Source: JACKII01 sp041687435
GTDB lineage: Bacteria; Pseudomonadota; Alphaproteobacteria; Bin95
Direction: 5' to 3'
DNA: 64,000 bases
Assembly: GCA_041687435.1 (NCBI GenBank)
Contig: JAWLBX010000009.1
Span: 86,171-150,170, forward strand
Shown: one piece after another, positions 1-8,911 of the stretch
Position numbering within the stretch: the first letter of the stretch is position 1
Layout of the letters: each line of letters begins with the position of its first letter
The notes under the pieces: model-generated
Databases searched by the model: none
Told to the model about the DNA's origin: nothing
What the model saw: only the letters and a program-made list of their open reading frames with translations
Made by a program: the position numbers and the translations under genes

Positions 1-181
1 AGCCGGCCTGACCCGCATCACCATTTCCGACGAAGAACACGACGCGTTTGCCAAGCGGGCAGGCAAGCCGGTGTGGGACGAGTGGATTCAGAAGATTACC
101 GAGGAAGGCTATGATGGCCAGATGCTGGTGGATTCGATCCTGGCGGCAGCCAAGAAGTATCGGGATTTCAAGTTCCAGTAA
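1..181 (+). CDS. C-terminal end of a probable TRAP-type (DctP) solute-binding protein, partial
   Basis: The frame is open from the left edge (first full codon at base 2) to a TAA at 179-181, giving the last 59 residues of a protein. The tail contains KPVWDEWIQKITEEGYDGQ followed by an amphipathic helix (LVDSILAAAKKY). This pattern of tryptophans, then G-x-x-GQ, then a terminal helix is typical of the end of periplasmic DctP-family binding proteins of TRAP transporters, which capture organic acids. That assignment rests on the tail alone, so it is tentative. The gene converges on gmhA, with 27 bases between the two stops. Confidence 0.5.
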   Translation, partial: AGLTRITISDEEHDAFAKRAGKPVWDEWIQKITEEGYDGQMLVDSILAAAKKYRDFKFQ

Positions 182-208
182 CGGCCTAGCGTACGGCCAG
201 GGGCCGAC

Positions 209-787
209 CTAAACCATGTCCCGTTCTGCCACCCGCGCCTCTACCATCTCGCACAGATAGTGGTAGAGGGCGAGGTGGCCTTCCTGGATGCGGGGCGTGT
301 GGCGATGCGGCACCGCCAGCAGGGCGTGCGCCAGCGCAGCCAGCTTGCCGCCGCCCTCGCCGGTGAAGGCCACCACCTTCATCTGCTCCCGCCGCGCGGT
401 CTCCGCCGCCTGCACCACGTTGGCAGAGTTGCCGCTGGTCGATAGCGCCAGCAGCACGCCACCGGCGCGGCCGTGCGCCTCCACCTGCCGGGCGAACACG
501 CTGTCATAGTCATAGTCGTTGGCCCAGGCGGTCAGCACCGCAGGGTTGGCGGCCAGTGCAATAACATTCAGGCCGCGGCGTTCCTTCAGGAACCGGCCGA
601 CCAGTTCGCCGGCGATGTGCTGGGCATCGGCAGCCGAGCCGCCATTGCCGCAAACCAGCACCGGCAGCCGGGCGGAAAGGGCCGCGGCGGTCCAGTCGAC
701 CGCGTCGGTCATGGCCTTGTCCAGGCCGGCAGCGGCGGTTGCCTGCAAGGTGGCAGCGCTATCGTTCAGATAGTGGGAAAGGTTCAT
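209..787 (-). CDS. gmhA: Phosphoheptose isomerase (sedoheptulose 7-phosphate isomerase)
   Basis: 192 residues, the usual length for GmhA. The cytoplasmic enzyme converts sedoheptulose 7-phosphate to D-glycero-D-manno-heptose 7-phosphate, the first step in making ADP-heptose for the LPS inner core. A single SIS domain is visible: the phosphosugar-binding loop VCGNGGSAADAQHIAGELVG lies near residues 45-64, and a second loop ALSTSGNSANVV near 114-125. The C-terminal helix carries the conserved IQEGHLALYHYLCEMVE segment. It is the last gene of the hldD-hldE-gmhA operon, 18 bases after hldE, which strongly supports a heptose role over other SIS isomerases. gmhB is not in the window. Confidence 0.92.
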   Translation of the reverse strand: MNLSHYLNDSAATLQATAAAGLDKAMTDAVDWTAAALSARLPVLVCGNGGSAADAQHIAGELVGRFLKERRGLNVIALAANPAVLTAWANDYDYDSVFARQVEAHGRAGGVLLALSTSGNSANVVQAAETARREQMKVVAFTGEGGGKLAALAHALLAVPHRHTPRIQEGHLALYHYLCEMVEARVAERDMV

Positions 788-805
788 GGGTTCAGGCGTC
801 CCGAC

Positions 806-2266
806 TCAGGCGTTTCCATTCAAGCGGCCAATGATACTTGAGGTGCTTTGGCCCTCCACCAGTGGCGCCAGCAGCACCTGGCCACCGCGGGCCTTGACCA
901 CGTCGGCGCCGACTACAGTTTCCACCACGTAATCCGCACCCTTGATCAGCACATCCGGTTGCAGCGCTTCGATCAATGCCAGCGGCGTATCCTCGGCAAA
1001 GGCGGTGACGAGGTCGACGGGTTTGAGTGCGGCCATGACCGTGGCGCGGGCCTCGATGTCGCTGACCGGGCGTTTCGGCCCTTTCAGGCGGGTGACGGAG
1101 CCGTCGTCGTTCAGGCCGACCACCAGCCGGTCGCAATGGCTGCGGGCATAGGTGAGCAGGGCCACGTGGCCAGGGTGGATCAGGTCGAAACAGCCATTGG
1201 CAAACCCCACCTTCAGCCCGGCCCGCTGCCAGGCCGCGACACGGCGGATGGCTTCCTCCCGGTCGGTCACCAGGGATTCCGCCTGCGGCGGGCGCCGGCG
1301 GGCCGCATAAAGCTCATCCGGTGTGACCTGTGCAGTGCCGCGCTTGCCGACGACGACGCCGGCGGCTGCGTTGGCGAGGTTCGCGGCTTCGTTCCAATCC
1401 AACCCCGCGGCGAGGCCCAGGGCGAGAGCGGCCACCACGGTGTCGCCGGCCCCGGAAACGTCAAAAACTTCCTGCGCTTCGGTCGGGATATGGACCGGCG
1501 GCGCGCCGTGGCGGATGACAGACAGGCCATCCTCGCTTCGCGTGGCCAGCACCGCCTCCAGCTGACAGGTTTCAATCAGCCAGGCGCCGGCGGCCTCGAC
1601 CGCGGCATCGTCGTCGATGGTGATGTTGGTGGCTTCGCTCAGTTCCCGGCGGTTCGGCGTGATGGCGCTGGCGCCGCGGTAGGTGGTGAAATCGCGGCCT
1701 TTGGGGTCGACGATAACGGGTTTGCCGGCATTGCGCGTGGCGGCAATCACCGCCGGCGCCATGGGCGGCATGGCCGTGCCCTTGCCATAGTCGGACAGCA
1801 CGACCACGTCCGCGGCCTCCAGCCGGGCGGCGAATGCGTCGAGCAACGCGGTCTGCTCGTCCAGCGATACGGGCTCCGCCCATTCCCAATCGTGCCGCAG
1901 CACCTGCTGGCCCTGGGCGAGAAACCGGGTTTTGACACTGGTCGGACGCTCGGCGGAAGCGACGAGCCCATCGGCGGAGATATTCCATTCCGCCAGGATC
2001 CCGCGCACGGCCGCGCCATCCGCGTCGCTGCCAACCAGCCCAACCAGATCTACCTGGCCGCCGAGCGCGGCGATATTGGCGGCAACATTGCCCGCGCCGC
2101 CCAGCATCTGCCGCGTGTTGCCATGGCGCAACACCGGCACCGGCGCTTCCGGCGATATTCGTTCGATTTCGCCGAACACGTAACGGTCCAGTATCACGTC
2201 ACCGATGACGAGAACGCGGGCCTTGCGGAAATCGGAAAGGCGGTCGAGAAAATCCACGGGCTGCAA
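806..2266 (-). CDS. hldE: Bifunctional heptose 7-phosphate kinase / heptose 1-phosphate adenylyltransferase
   Basis: About 486 residues, close to the usual 477. The N-terminal two thirds is a ribokinase-fold kinase (VLVIGDVILDRYVFGEIERI near the start; the anion-hole motif DVSGAGDTVVAALA near residue 265). The C-terminal third is a nucleotidyltransferase with FANGCFDLIHPGHVALL (the HxGH motif). It makes ADP-heptose precursors for LPS. No ATG fits the N-terminus. AGGAG at 2271-2275 precedes an in-frame TTG at 2264-2266 (4-nt spacing) and a GTG at 2255-2257 (13 nt). I chose TTG; GTG would shorten the protein by three residues. The gene starts 14 bases after the hldD stop, so the two are co-transcribed and perhaps translationally coupled. 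Confidence 0.9.
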   Translation of the reverse strand: MQPVDFLDRLSDFRKARVLVIGDVILDRYVFGEIERISPEAPVPVLRHGNTRQMLGGAGNVAANIAALGGQVDLVGLVGSDADGAAVRGILAEWNISADGLVASAERPTSVKTRFLAQGQQVLRHDWEWAEPVSLDEQTALLDAFAARLEAADVVVLSDYGKGTAMPPMAPAVIAATRNAGKPVIVDPKGRDFTTYRGASAITPNRRELSEATNITIDDDAAVEAAGAWLIETCQLEAVLATRSEDGLSVIRHGAPPVHIPTEAQEVFDVSGAGDTVVAALALGLAAGLDWNEAANLANAAAGVVVGKRGTAQVTPDELYAARRRPPQAESLVTDREEAIRRVAAWQRAGLKVGFANGCFDLIHPGHVALLTYARSHCDRLVVGLNDDGSVTRLKGPKRPVSDIEARATVMAALKPVDLVTAFAEDTPLALIEALQPDVLIKGADYVVETVVGADVVKARGGQVLLAPLVEGQSTSSIIGRLNGNA

Positions 2267-2280
2267 CAGGCTCCTGAGGG

Positions 2281-3261
2281 TTAGCGGCAGGGGTCGGACT
2301 GGCTGAGGAAGCGGGCGACGTAATCGCCGACGCCGTCCTCGATAGAATGGAATGGCTGATTGTAGCCGACCGCGCGCAGGCGATCCATGCGGGCCTCGGT
2401 GAAATACTGGTAGCGCGGGCGCAACACCTCCGGCATCGGCACGTAGTCGATGCGGGGGGGCTGGGCGCAGGCGCTGGCCAATGCCTCCACCAGCGCGCGG
2501 AAGCTGCGGGCCTGGCCGGTGCCGACATTGTAGAGGCCGCTGTGCGGCTGGGCGTGCAACAGCCACAACGCCACATCCACACAGTCCGCGACATAAACGA
2601 AATCGCGCAACTGGCCGCCGTGTTCAAAGTCGGTCCGATGCGACTGGAACAACTCCACCGTCTCGCCGGCTGTGACGGTTGCATGGTTTTTGGCGACGAT
2701 GCTCTGCATGTCGCCCTTATGGTATTCGTTCGGGCCATAGACATTGAAGAATTTCAGGCCGGCCCAGAATGGCGGCTGCGGCAAGCCCCGGTCGCGCTGA
2801 TCCACCGCCCAGCGGTCGAACCAGTGTTTCGACCAGCCGTAGAGGTTGAGAGGCTTCAGCTTTGCCAGCGCGTCGGCGTTGTCGTCGTCGTCGAAGCCAG
2901 CGCTGCCGTCGCCGTAGGTCGCGGCGGAAGAGGCGTAGACGTAAGGGATCTGCCGCTCGGCGCAGTACTCCCACAGCAGGCGCGAGGTTTGGAAATTCTG
3001 GCGCACGACCGCATCCGCATCGCTGACCGTGGTGCTAGAGATGGCGCCCATGTGCAACACGCCGGAAAGGGTCTGCTGCGGCAGCCAGGCGGCCAGCGCT
3101 TCCGGTGCGATCACGTCGTCGATCAGGTGATGGGCGAGATTGCGCCATTTCTGGTCGCTGCCGAGCCAGTCGCAGACCGTAACGGGGCCGGAACCCGCAT
3201 CCAGCAGGGCCGCTACCATATTCGAGCCGATAAAGCCGGCGCCGCCAGTTACCAGAATCAC
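2281..3261 (-). CDS. hldD: ADP-L-glycero-D-manno-heptose 6-epimerase
   Basis: 326 residues, the family length. It is an extended short-chain dehydrogenase: the NAD(P)-binding motif TGGAGFIGSNM is at residues 5-15, and the catalytic Y-x-x-x-K appears as NLYGWSKHWFD near residue 140. The insertion GLKFFNVYGPNEYHKGDM is characteristic of HldD/RfaD. It epimerises ADP-D-glycero-D-manno-heptose at C6, the last step before transfer to lipid A-Kdo. It is the first gene of the heptose operon. Upstream (3262-3422) lies a divergent gap with two inverted repeats, shared with the CoA transferase gene. Confidence 0.93.
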   Translation of the reverse strand: MILVTGGAGFIGSNMVAALLDAGSGPVTVCDWLGSDQKWRNLAHHLIDDVIAPEALAAWLPQQTLSGVLHMGAISSTTVSDADAVVRQNFQTSRLLWEYCAERQIPYVYASSAATYGDGSAGFDDDDNADALAKLKPLNLYGWSKHWFDRWAVDQRDRGLPQPPFWAGLKFFNVYGPNEYHKGDMQSIVAKNHATVTAGETVELFQSHRTDFEHGGQLRDFVYVADCVDVALWLLHAQPHSGLYNVGTGQARSFRALVEALASACAQPPRIDYVPMPEVLRPRYQYFTEARMDRLRAVGYNQPFHSIEDGVGDYVARFLSQSDPCR

Positions 3262-3332
3262 GTCAAAACGCCTCTATCCATTGTCTCGGTTCCACTCTCC
3301 CGGCCCGGTATCGGGTCTTGCGTGCGGAGCAT

Positions 3333-3380
3333 AGCGGGCAGCCGCCCGCTCTTCTATACTCGCCCGCAATACTTGCGGGC
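3333..3380. repeat. Two adjacent perfect inverted repeats between hldD and a CoA transferase gene
   Basis: The first is AGCGGGC-AGCC-GCCCGCT at 3333-3350. The second is GCCCGCAA-TAC-TTGCGGGC at 3362-3380, an 8-bp arm around 3 bases. TATACT (3355-3360) sits between them. Neither is followed by a run of T, so they look more like operator sites or transcript hairpins than terminators. They lie in the divergent control region of the two neighbouring genes. Confidence 0.4.
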
Positions 3381-3422
3381 CGCGACTGGTCCGCCACCGC
3401 ATGCCGGGGAGGCGTAAGGCAG

Positions 3423-4826
3423 ATGCGCGCAGACTGTAAAGAGGCCGCTGACCAACTGGCCCAAATATGGGAATTGGCCGGCGGCGATTCCGCGGCGCTG
3501 GAACAGGTGAAGCTGACCGGGAGAGAGCCGGCATTGCCCGGTATCTATAAGGTCGGTGTGCAGGCGCAGGCGGCCATTGCGGCGACCGGGCTGGCCGCGG
3601 CGGCGATCCATCGGGCACGAGGCGGGCCTGCGCAGCACGTCAGCCTGAGCATGCGCCATGCAGCGGCGGCATTCCGCTCGGAAAGCTATCTGCGGGTGGA
3701 TGGCAAGCCGGCGCGGATGGGCAGAGACCCGCTGCACGGCTTCTACAAATGCGGCGATGGCGGTTGGGTGCAAATTCATACCAACTATCCGCATCACCGC
3801 ATGGCAGCGGCTGAATTGCTGCACTGCCCCTATTCACGCGCCGGTGTGCAACAATGCTTCGATGGCATGAGCGCGCAGGAGGCAGAGGATCTGTTTGCCG
3901 CCAACATGTTGCCGATCGGCCGCATGCGCTCGGAGGAGGAATGGAATACGCACCCGCAAAGCGCGGCGCTGGACGCGCAGCCGGTGCTGATCTTGGAAAA
4001 AATTGGCGAGGCCGACCCGCGGCCGTTGCCGCCGGTGTGCGAGCGACCCTTGCAGGGTCTGCGCGTGCTGGACCTGACCAAGGTGATCGCCGGGCCGGTG
4101 TGCGGGCGGACGTTGGCGGAACATGGGGCGGACGTGTTGCACGTGACCGCCGCGCACATGGCGCATGCCATGCCGCTGGTGATCGACTCGAACCGCGGCA
4201 AGCGTAGCGCGTATCTGGACCTGCGACGGCCGGAAGGAGTGGAGCGGTTGAAGGCGCTTGCGGCCGAGGCCGACGTGTTTGCCCAGGGCTATCGCCCCGG
4301 CACGCTTTCGGCCCGCGGGCTGGGGCCGGAGCAATTGGCGGCGCTTCGGCCCGGCATCGTCTATGTCTCGCTCTCTGCTTTCGGTCACGAGGGGCCGTGG
4401 GCAGGAAGGCGCGGCTTCGATTCCATTGTGCAGACCTGCTCCGGCATCGGCCATGCGGGCGGTGTTGCGGCCGGCAAGGATGGCATGCAGCACTTGCCCT
4501 GTCAGGCGCTGGACCATGCCAGCGGCTACTTGATGGCGCTCGGCGGCATGATGGGCCGGCTGAAGCAGAGCCGCGAGGGCGGAAGCTGGCTGGTTCGGGT
4601 GGCGCTGGCACGCACCGGCCGCTGGCTGCAATCGCTGGGCAAGCAGGATGCGATGGATGCCGCAGACCAGACTGTGGAGGGCGTTGCCGACCTCATTGAG
4701 GATTACGGGCAGACCGCCTTCGGTCACGTGAGCGGCGTGAAACCGGCCGCGCAGTTGAGCCTGACGCCGGGGCATTGGGCCACCAAGACCGTACCGCCAG
4801 GCACCCACGCGGGTGAGTGGGCGTAA
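3423..4826 (+). CDS. CoA transferase family III protein with rearranged half-domains
   Basis: 467 residues from ATG 3423. Other upstream starts lack support. A normal CaiB/BaiF protein begins with the L-x-G-x-R-V-L-D-L nucleotide-fold segment. Here that segment (PLQGLRVLDLTKVIAGPVCG) appears only near residue 210. The first 200 residues instead resemble the small domain of the family (HVSLSMRHAAAAFRSESYLR, HGFYKCGDGGWVQIHTNY). The second part has FDSIVQTCSGI and QALDHASGYLMAL, where the catalytic Asp of the family is expected. The chain therefore looks like two incomplete CoA-transferase units joined tail-to-head. The family moves CoA between acyl acids; the substrate here cannot be read. It stands alone on the plus strand. 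Confidence 0.75.
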   Translation: MRADCKEAADQLAQIWELAGGDSAALEQVKLTGREPALPGIYKVGVQAQAAIAATGLAAAAIHRARGGPAQHVSLSMRHAAAAFRSESYLRVDGKPARMGRDPLHGFYKCGDGGWVQIHTNYPHHRMAAAELLHCPYSRAGVQQCFDGMSAQEAEDLFAANMLPIGRMRSEEEWNTHPQSAALDAQPVLILEKIGEADPRPLPPVCERPLQGLRVLDLTKVIAGPVCGRTLAEHGADVLHVTAAHMAHAMPLVIDSNRGKRSAYLDLRRPEGVERLKALAAEADVFAQGYRPGTLSARGLGPEQLAALRPGIVYVSLSAFGHEGPWAGRRGFDSIVQTCSGIGHAGGVAAGKDGMQHLPCQALDHASGYLMALGGMMGRLKQSREGGSWLVRVALARTGRWLQSLGKQDAMDAADQTVEGVADLIEDYGQTAFGHVSGVKPAAQLSLTPGHWATKTVPPGTHAGEWA

Positions 4827-4833
4827 GGCTGCG

Positions 4834-5664
4834 TCATTCACCGGCTGCCGGCAGGATGGGGCGCAGGTAGGGCTCCATGCCCCGGCTTCTGTCCCAATGC
4901 TTGGGGTATCCGAGCGAGACTTCCTCATAGCGCACCGTGCCCCATTGCTCCGACCGGCGGATGTGCAGATGCCCGTAGACCACTGTGCGGGCGCGGAACC
5001 GTTCGGCCCAGTCCGCCGTTTGCGTGGTGCCGCACCAGGGGGAGAAACGGGGGATGCGCCGCAGGCGTATCAGATCCTGCCGCAACGGGTAATGGTTGAC
5101 CAGGACGGTCGGCAGGTCCGAATCCAGGCGTGCAAGCTTGGATTCGACAGCGGTGCACAGTGCCCGGCACCAGTCCTCACGGCTGGCATAGGGCGCTGGG
5201 TTGAGAAACATTTCGTCGGCGCACGCAGCCCGGCCCTCGCGCGCCCAGGCGACCACGTCGGCGCGTGTCACCCCCGCCGGGCGGAAACTGTAGTCGTAAA
5301 GGGTGAACAGGGCCGCGATGGTGCAGGGGCCGCCGGGGCCGGTCCAGACCGGCCAGGGATCCTCCGGCGTCAGCACGCCATAGCTGCGGGCGATGGCGAC
5401 GATGGCCCGGTATTTGGCATCGCCACCAAGCCCGGCAAATTCCGGGTCGTCGGTGACGGTCCACAGGTCATGGTTGCCGGGGGTCCAGATCACCTTGGCG
5501 AAGCGGCGGGTTAGCGTCTGGAATGCTAGATGGAGATGCTCGCTGCGTTCCGCCACGTCGCCGGCCAGGATCAGCCAATCCGGACCATAGTCCGGCAGCG
5601 CCGCCAGGGCTTCGCGGTTGATGGCGGAGGCAAGGTGCAGGTCACTGATGGCCCAGAGTCGCAT
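4834..5664 (-). CDS. Calcineurin-like metallophosphoesterase
   Basis: 276 residues. All five signature blocks of the metallophosphoesterase fold are visible in order: ISDLHLA (residues 6-12, D-x-H), LAGDVAE (GD), TPGNHDLW (GNHD), VNHYPLRQD (a metal-binding His) and YGHLHIRRS (GHxH). These bind a di-metal centre and hydrolyse phosphoesters. The substrate is unknown. The protein has no signal peptide, so it is cytoplasmic. It is the last gene of a minus-strand run with the Gld-like ABC genes, but a hairpin at 5680-5724 separates it from them. It may be partly uncoupled from that operon. Confidence 0.85.
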   Translation of the reverse strand: MRLWAISDLHLASAINREALAALPDYGPDWLILAGDVAERSEHLHLAFQTLTRRFAKVIWTPGNHDLWTVTDDPEFAGLGGDAKYRAIVAIARSYGVLTPEDPWPVWTGPGGPCTIAALFTLYDYSFRPAGVTRADVVAWAREGRAACADEMFLNPAPYASREDWCRALCTAVESKLARLDSDLPTVLVNHYPLRQDLIRLRRIPRFSPWCGTTQTADWAERFRARTVVYGHLHIRRSEQWGTVRYEEVSLGYPKHWDRSRGMEPYLRPILPAAGE

Positions 5665-5679
5665 GGGGCGGGAGACTAA

Positions 5680-5724
5680 CCGCTTGCGGCGCAGCAGGCC
5701 AGAGCGTGCGTGCGCGGCAAGCGG
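5680..5724 (-). terminator. Long imperfect hairpin between the DUF4340 and phosphoesterase genes
   Basis: CCGCTTGCGGCGCA (5680-5693) pairs with TGCGCGGCAAGCGG (5711-5724) at 13 of 14 positions, around a 17-nt loop. There is no T tract on the minus strand; instead the phosphoesterase Shine-Dalgarno follows directly. It may be an attenuator or an RNA-stabilising stem rather than a simple terminator. Confidence 0.4.
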
Positions 5725-5734
5725 GTGCTGCCGC

Positions 5735-6859
5735 CTATTGGCCCGTACCTGCTGCTTGCAGCATGTCGGCGCTGCGCTGGGTCACCTTGCCGGATTTGTA
5801 GTCGGTCAATTGGTAGGCCCAGGGCGCAAGGCGCTCGTTCATGGTGGCGATTTCTGCCGCCACTTCCTCCGGGCTGCGAAATTCGTCCGCGATGCGGCCG
5901 GCAGTGGAATCCTCGCCCTTGTTTTCCGCGATGAACGTATCCAGCCCATCGGCACGCGGGCTTTCGGCGGCGCTGGCTTTGACCCAGACATCCCCGTCCT
6001 GTTCCACCGCGGTCATGGTCAATGTCAGGCCATCGAAGGTGCGGTAGGTGCTGACAACCGGGTCGGCGGTCCAGGCGATCTCTCCGGCCGGTTTGACCTC
6101 CTGAAAAATCAAGAAGTCGGGAACGCTGGCCATGTTGTTCATCTCGTGCGGCGGCTTCGGCTGCCAGCCTTCCGGCACGGGCGAGGCATAGGCCATATTC
6201 TCCGAAGCCATCTCCGGCCGGTTGACGGTGAAGGTATCGCCGTCCGGATGGGTTACGGTCACACGCATGATGCGGCGCGCGTCGATATTGACGACGTTGC
6301 GGTCCAGCCATTGCAGCGCGCGGCGGTTCGGCTGGAACGAGCCGTTGGCGAGCCACACCTGATTTTCGCCGTGTTTGCGCACGAACACGCCTTCGCCGAT
6401 GTCTTTCGGCCGGGCGCGGCCGATCAGCAGGTCGGCAAGCACGTCATTGTCGGCCTTGGCGGTGAAGCGGATGGAATTGGTGGTGGCGCCGTCCGCCGGG
6501 CCCACGTCTTCGACATACAGTTCGGCGAAGTTCTCCGGCCTGCTGGTTTTGGGCTCCAGCGTTTCCATGCTGGCGAGTTCGACCAGGGCTGCGCGGATCT
6601 TGTCGAAATCGGCGGGGTAATCGTGGCGTTCGGCTACGGTCCAGGTGTCGCCCTGTTTGGTGATGGTGATGCTGCCGTCGGCCTGCGAGGCGACGCGGAT
6701 GCTGGTGGCATCGTTCACCCGTTCCATCAGGCCGGGATAGAGCGGCTGGCGCCGCCACGGGTCCGAGACGGAGGCTTCGCGCTGCATGGTGGCATAGTAG
6801 GCGCCGCCCGCGATGACGGCGGTGGCGACGGCGAGCGCGGCAAAGGTCGCTGGCTTCAT
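5735..6859 (-). CDS. DUF4340 domain protein, accessory to a Gld-like ABC transporter
   Basis: 374 residues. An N-terminal membrane anchor (residues 5-22, AALAVATAVIAGGAYYAT) is followed by a soluble, beta-rich periplasmic region. That region has paired segments typical of DUF4340, such as SITITKQGDTWTVAERHDYP and the later FDGLTLTMTAVEQDGDVWV. It lies 20 bases after the GldG-like gene and ends the ATPase-permease-GldG-DUF4340 set. In other bacteria DUF4340 proteins accompany this ABC transporter type, but the biochemical role is unknown. An accessory role at the periplasmic face is inferred from topology and operon position. Confidence 0.78.
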   Translation of the reverse strand: MKPATFAALAVATAVIAGGAYYATMQREASVSDPWRRQPLYPGLMERVNDATSIRVASQADGSITITKQGDTWTVAERHDYPADFDKIRAALVELASMETLEPKTSRPENFAELYVEDVGPADGATTNSIRFTAKADNDVLADLLIGRARPKDIGEGVFVRKHGENQVWLANGSFQPNRRALQWLDRNVVNIDARRIMRVTVTHPDGDTFTVNRPEMASENMAYASPVPEGWQPKPPHEMNNMASVPDFLIFQEVKPAGEIAWTADPVVSTYRTFDGLTLTMTAVEQDGDVWVKASAAESPRADGLDTFIAENKGEDSTAGRIADEFRSPEEVAAEIATMNERLAPWAYQLTDYKSGKVTQRSADMLQAAGTGQ

Positions 6860-6879
6860 TGCGGGGTCTCTCCGTTCGC

Positions 6880-8907
6880 TCAGGCGGCGCGGTGGGCGCG
6901 GCGGCGGGCGTTGCGCCGCACCAGCGCCAGGATCAGAGCAAACACGGCGACCAGCACCGGCACTGCGCCGATGTTGACGGCCTTCACCCAGCCGCTCACC
7001 TGCTCCACATCCTTGCGCAACTGGAATTGCACATCGCGCAGCTCGCGGCGAAGGCTGACGGCTTTGTCACGGAAGCGGGCGATTTCGTCCTTCTGTTCCT
7101 GGCTCAGCACCACGCCGGCTTCGCCGCGTGCGTTGGTCTGGAGCTTTTGCAGGGTTTCTTCCGCCTGGCTGAGTTCCTTCAGCAGTTCCTGTTCCTTCTG
7201 CCGGAACTCGCGTTCGGCCTGGCGCTGGATGTCCTGAATGTAGGTGAAGGGACGCTGGAATACGCCGCGCGAGCGCAGGCTGATCAGCGCGTCGGAGCCG
7301 GTCAGGTTGTCGGCGGCGTTGATCAGCAAGTTACCGTTCTGCGCATAGGGTGAGGCGACGCGCTGGCCGAAGAAATCCTGCAACCGGACCCAAAGGCCAT
7401 CGGTCAGGAAGTCGACATCGGCGATGACAATGGCGTTGAGCGGCGCCTGGGCCTCGGCGATATGGGCAGCCTTTGCGGCCTCCCACTTCTCCCGCTCCTT
7501 GTCCAGTTCCGCCTGCTTGTCGGCGGTGTCCTCACCCTCGTTGGCGCCGGCGATGGCCTTTTCCAGTTCGGCGATGATGGCGGGCTCGGGCGGGCCATTA
7601 GGGAATGCCGAGCTGACGGGACCGCTGACCCGGGCAGCGAGGGTGTACTGACCATCCGGCTTGAAGTTGTTGGTTTGCTCCAGAATCTTGGTCGAACCCT
7701 GTTGGGCCAGGTTGAGATCAGCCTTGCCGCCTTCATCGGACGTATGGATCAGCGGCGTAAAGGTCGTGCTGGCGCCGTCCAGCGGGTTTAGGTGGCCTGG
7801 CGAGGCGAAATGCAGGAGCGACAACTGGCTGGTAACCAGATCCTCACCATTCATCTGATCCGGACCGAGGGCGAGCCAAAGCGGATAGTCGATTGCCGCC
7901 ACACGGGATGCCGCTGGCCCCTGGGTCGGAACCTGCACCCGGCGGGCAAGGTTCGCGTCGCCGATGACCGCATCGGCCGGCATTTCCAAGCCCCAGGCGT
8001 TCAGAATATCCGGCAGGTTCGATGCGGCGACGACGTTGGGGGAGGGCCCACGGCGGCGTTGCGGATCGGCCGCCTGGACCTCCGAATGCGGGTCGAGCAG
8101 GACGACGACCTTGCCGCCCTTCATGACGAATTGATCGACGGCGTAGCGGCTGCGGGTATCGATCCTGTCAGGGTGGATCAGCAGCAGCAGGTCGGTGTCT
8201 TCCGGGATGGTGGCGTTCACCATCGGGATTTCCTCGACACCGAACAAATCCGTGAGTTGCCCCCAGATTACCCAGGAATCGTCCGGCGCGCCCGGCATCT
8301 GTTTGGTGTAGGGCGAGCCGGAAATCGGCAGGCCGCTCATCATCGCCACCACGGGTTTTTTCGGATTGGCGAGGTTGTAGACCAGCCGGGTCAGGTCATA
8401 TTCCAGAAAACGCTCGCGCTTTTCATCGAAAAACGGGATCACCTGCTGGAAATCGGTGGAATTGGTACCAGCCAAGCCGAAATAGACCAGATCGCCCCCC
8501 TGGTCGATCGGCACGCCCTGAAGCCCGACGGCTACCGCCAGGTCTTCCTCGTCCGTAAACGGCTCCGGATCGTAGATTTCGAGCTTGATCTTGCCGTCGG
8601 CAAGGCTGGCATATTCCTCCAGCATATCGCGCACGCGTTGGGCGTAGACGCCGATATCCGGAAGTTCCTCCGCAATGCGGCTGGAATAATAGAAGCGCAG
8701 GCGGATCGGCTCATCGATCTCGCTCAACACCTGCTTCGTGCCTTCGGAGAGGGTGTAAAGCCGGTCTTCCGTCAGATCGAGCCGGGCCGAGCGGAACATC
8801 TGGTTCGAGAGCACCACCACGGCGACGAATAGCACCGCAATGACGATGAGCCCCAGAACCGACAGCAAGTTGCGCTGGCGGACGGGGTTTTGGACCGTGT
8901 CTGCCAT
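6880..8907 (-). CDS. GldG-like ABC transporter auxiliary membrane protein
   Basis: 675 residues. One transmembrane helix near the N-terminus (residues 15-38, VLGLIVIAVLFVAVVVLSNQ) is followed by a very large periplasmic region and a C-terminal helix (AVPVLVAVFALILALV) ending in a basic tail. Before that last helix is a long coiled coil (about residues 555-640, rich in Glu, Gln, Arg). The periplasmic part has segments such as VVVLLDPHSE and IVIADVDFLTDG, as in the ABC_transp_aux/GldG family. In Bacteroidetes GldG works with GldA and GldF in gliding. Alphaproteobacteria do not glide by that machinery, so its export role here is open. It starts 4 bases after the permease gene. Confidence 0.85.
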   Translation of the reverse strand: MADTVQNPVRQRNLLSVLGLIVIAVLFVAVVVLSNQMFRSARLDLTEDRLYTLSEGTKQVLSEIDEPIRLRFYYSSRIAEELPDIGVYAQRVRDMLEEYASLADGKIKLEIYDPEPFTDEEDLAVAVGLQGVPIDQGGDLVYFGLAGTNSTDFQQVIPFFDEKRERFLEYDLTRLVYNLANPKKPVVAMMSGLPISGSPYTKQMPGAPDDSWVIWGQLTDLFGVEEIPMVNATIPEDTDLLLLIHPDRIDTRSRYAVDQFVMKGGKVVVLLDPHSEVQAADPQRRRGPSPNVVAASNLPDILNAWGLEMPADAVIGDANLARRVQVPTQGPAASRVAAIDYPLWLALGPDQMNGEDLVTSQLSLLHFASPGHLNPLDGASTTFTPLIHTSDEGGKADLNLAQQGSTKILEQTNNFKPDGQYTLAARVSGPVSSAFPNGPPEPAIIAELEKAIAGANEGEDTADKQAELDKEREKWEAAKAAHIAEAQAPLNAIVIADVDFLTDGLWVRLQDFFGQRVASPYAQNGNLLINAADNLTGSDALISLRSRGVFQRPFTYIQDIQRQAEREFRQKEQELLKELSQAEETLQKLQTNARGEAGVVLSQEQKDEIARFRDKAVSLRRELRDVQFQLRKDVEQVSGWVKAVNIGAVPVLVAVFALILALVRRNARRRAHRAA

Positions 8908-8911
8908 CGGA

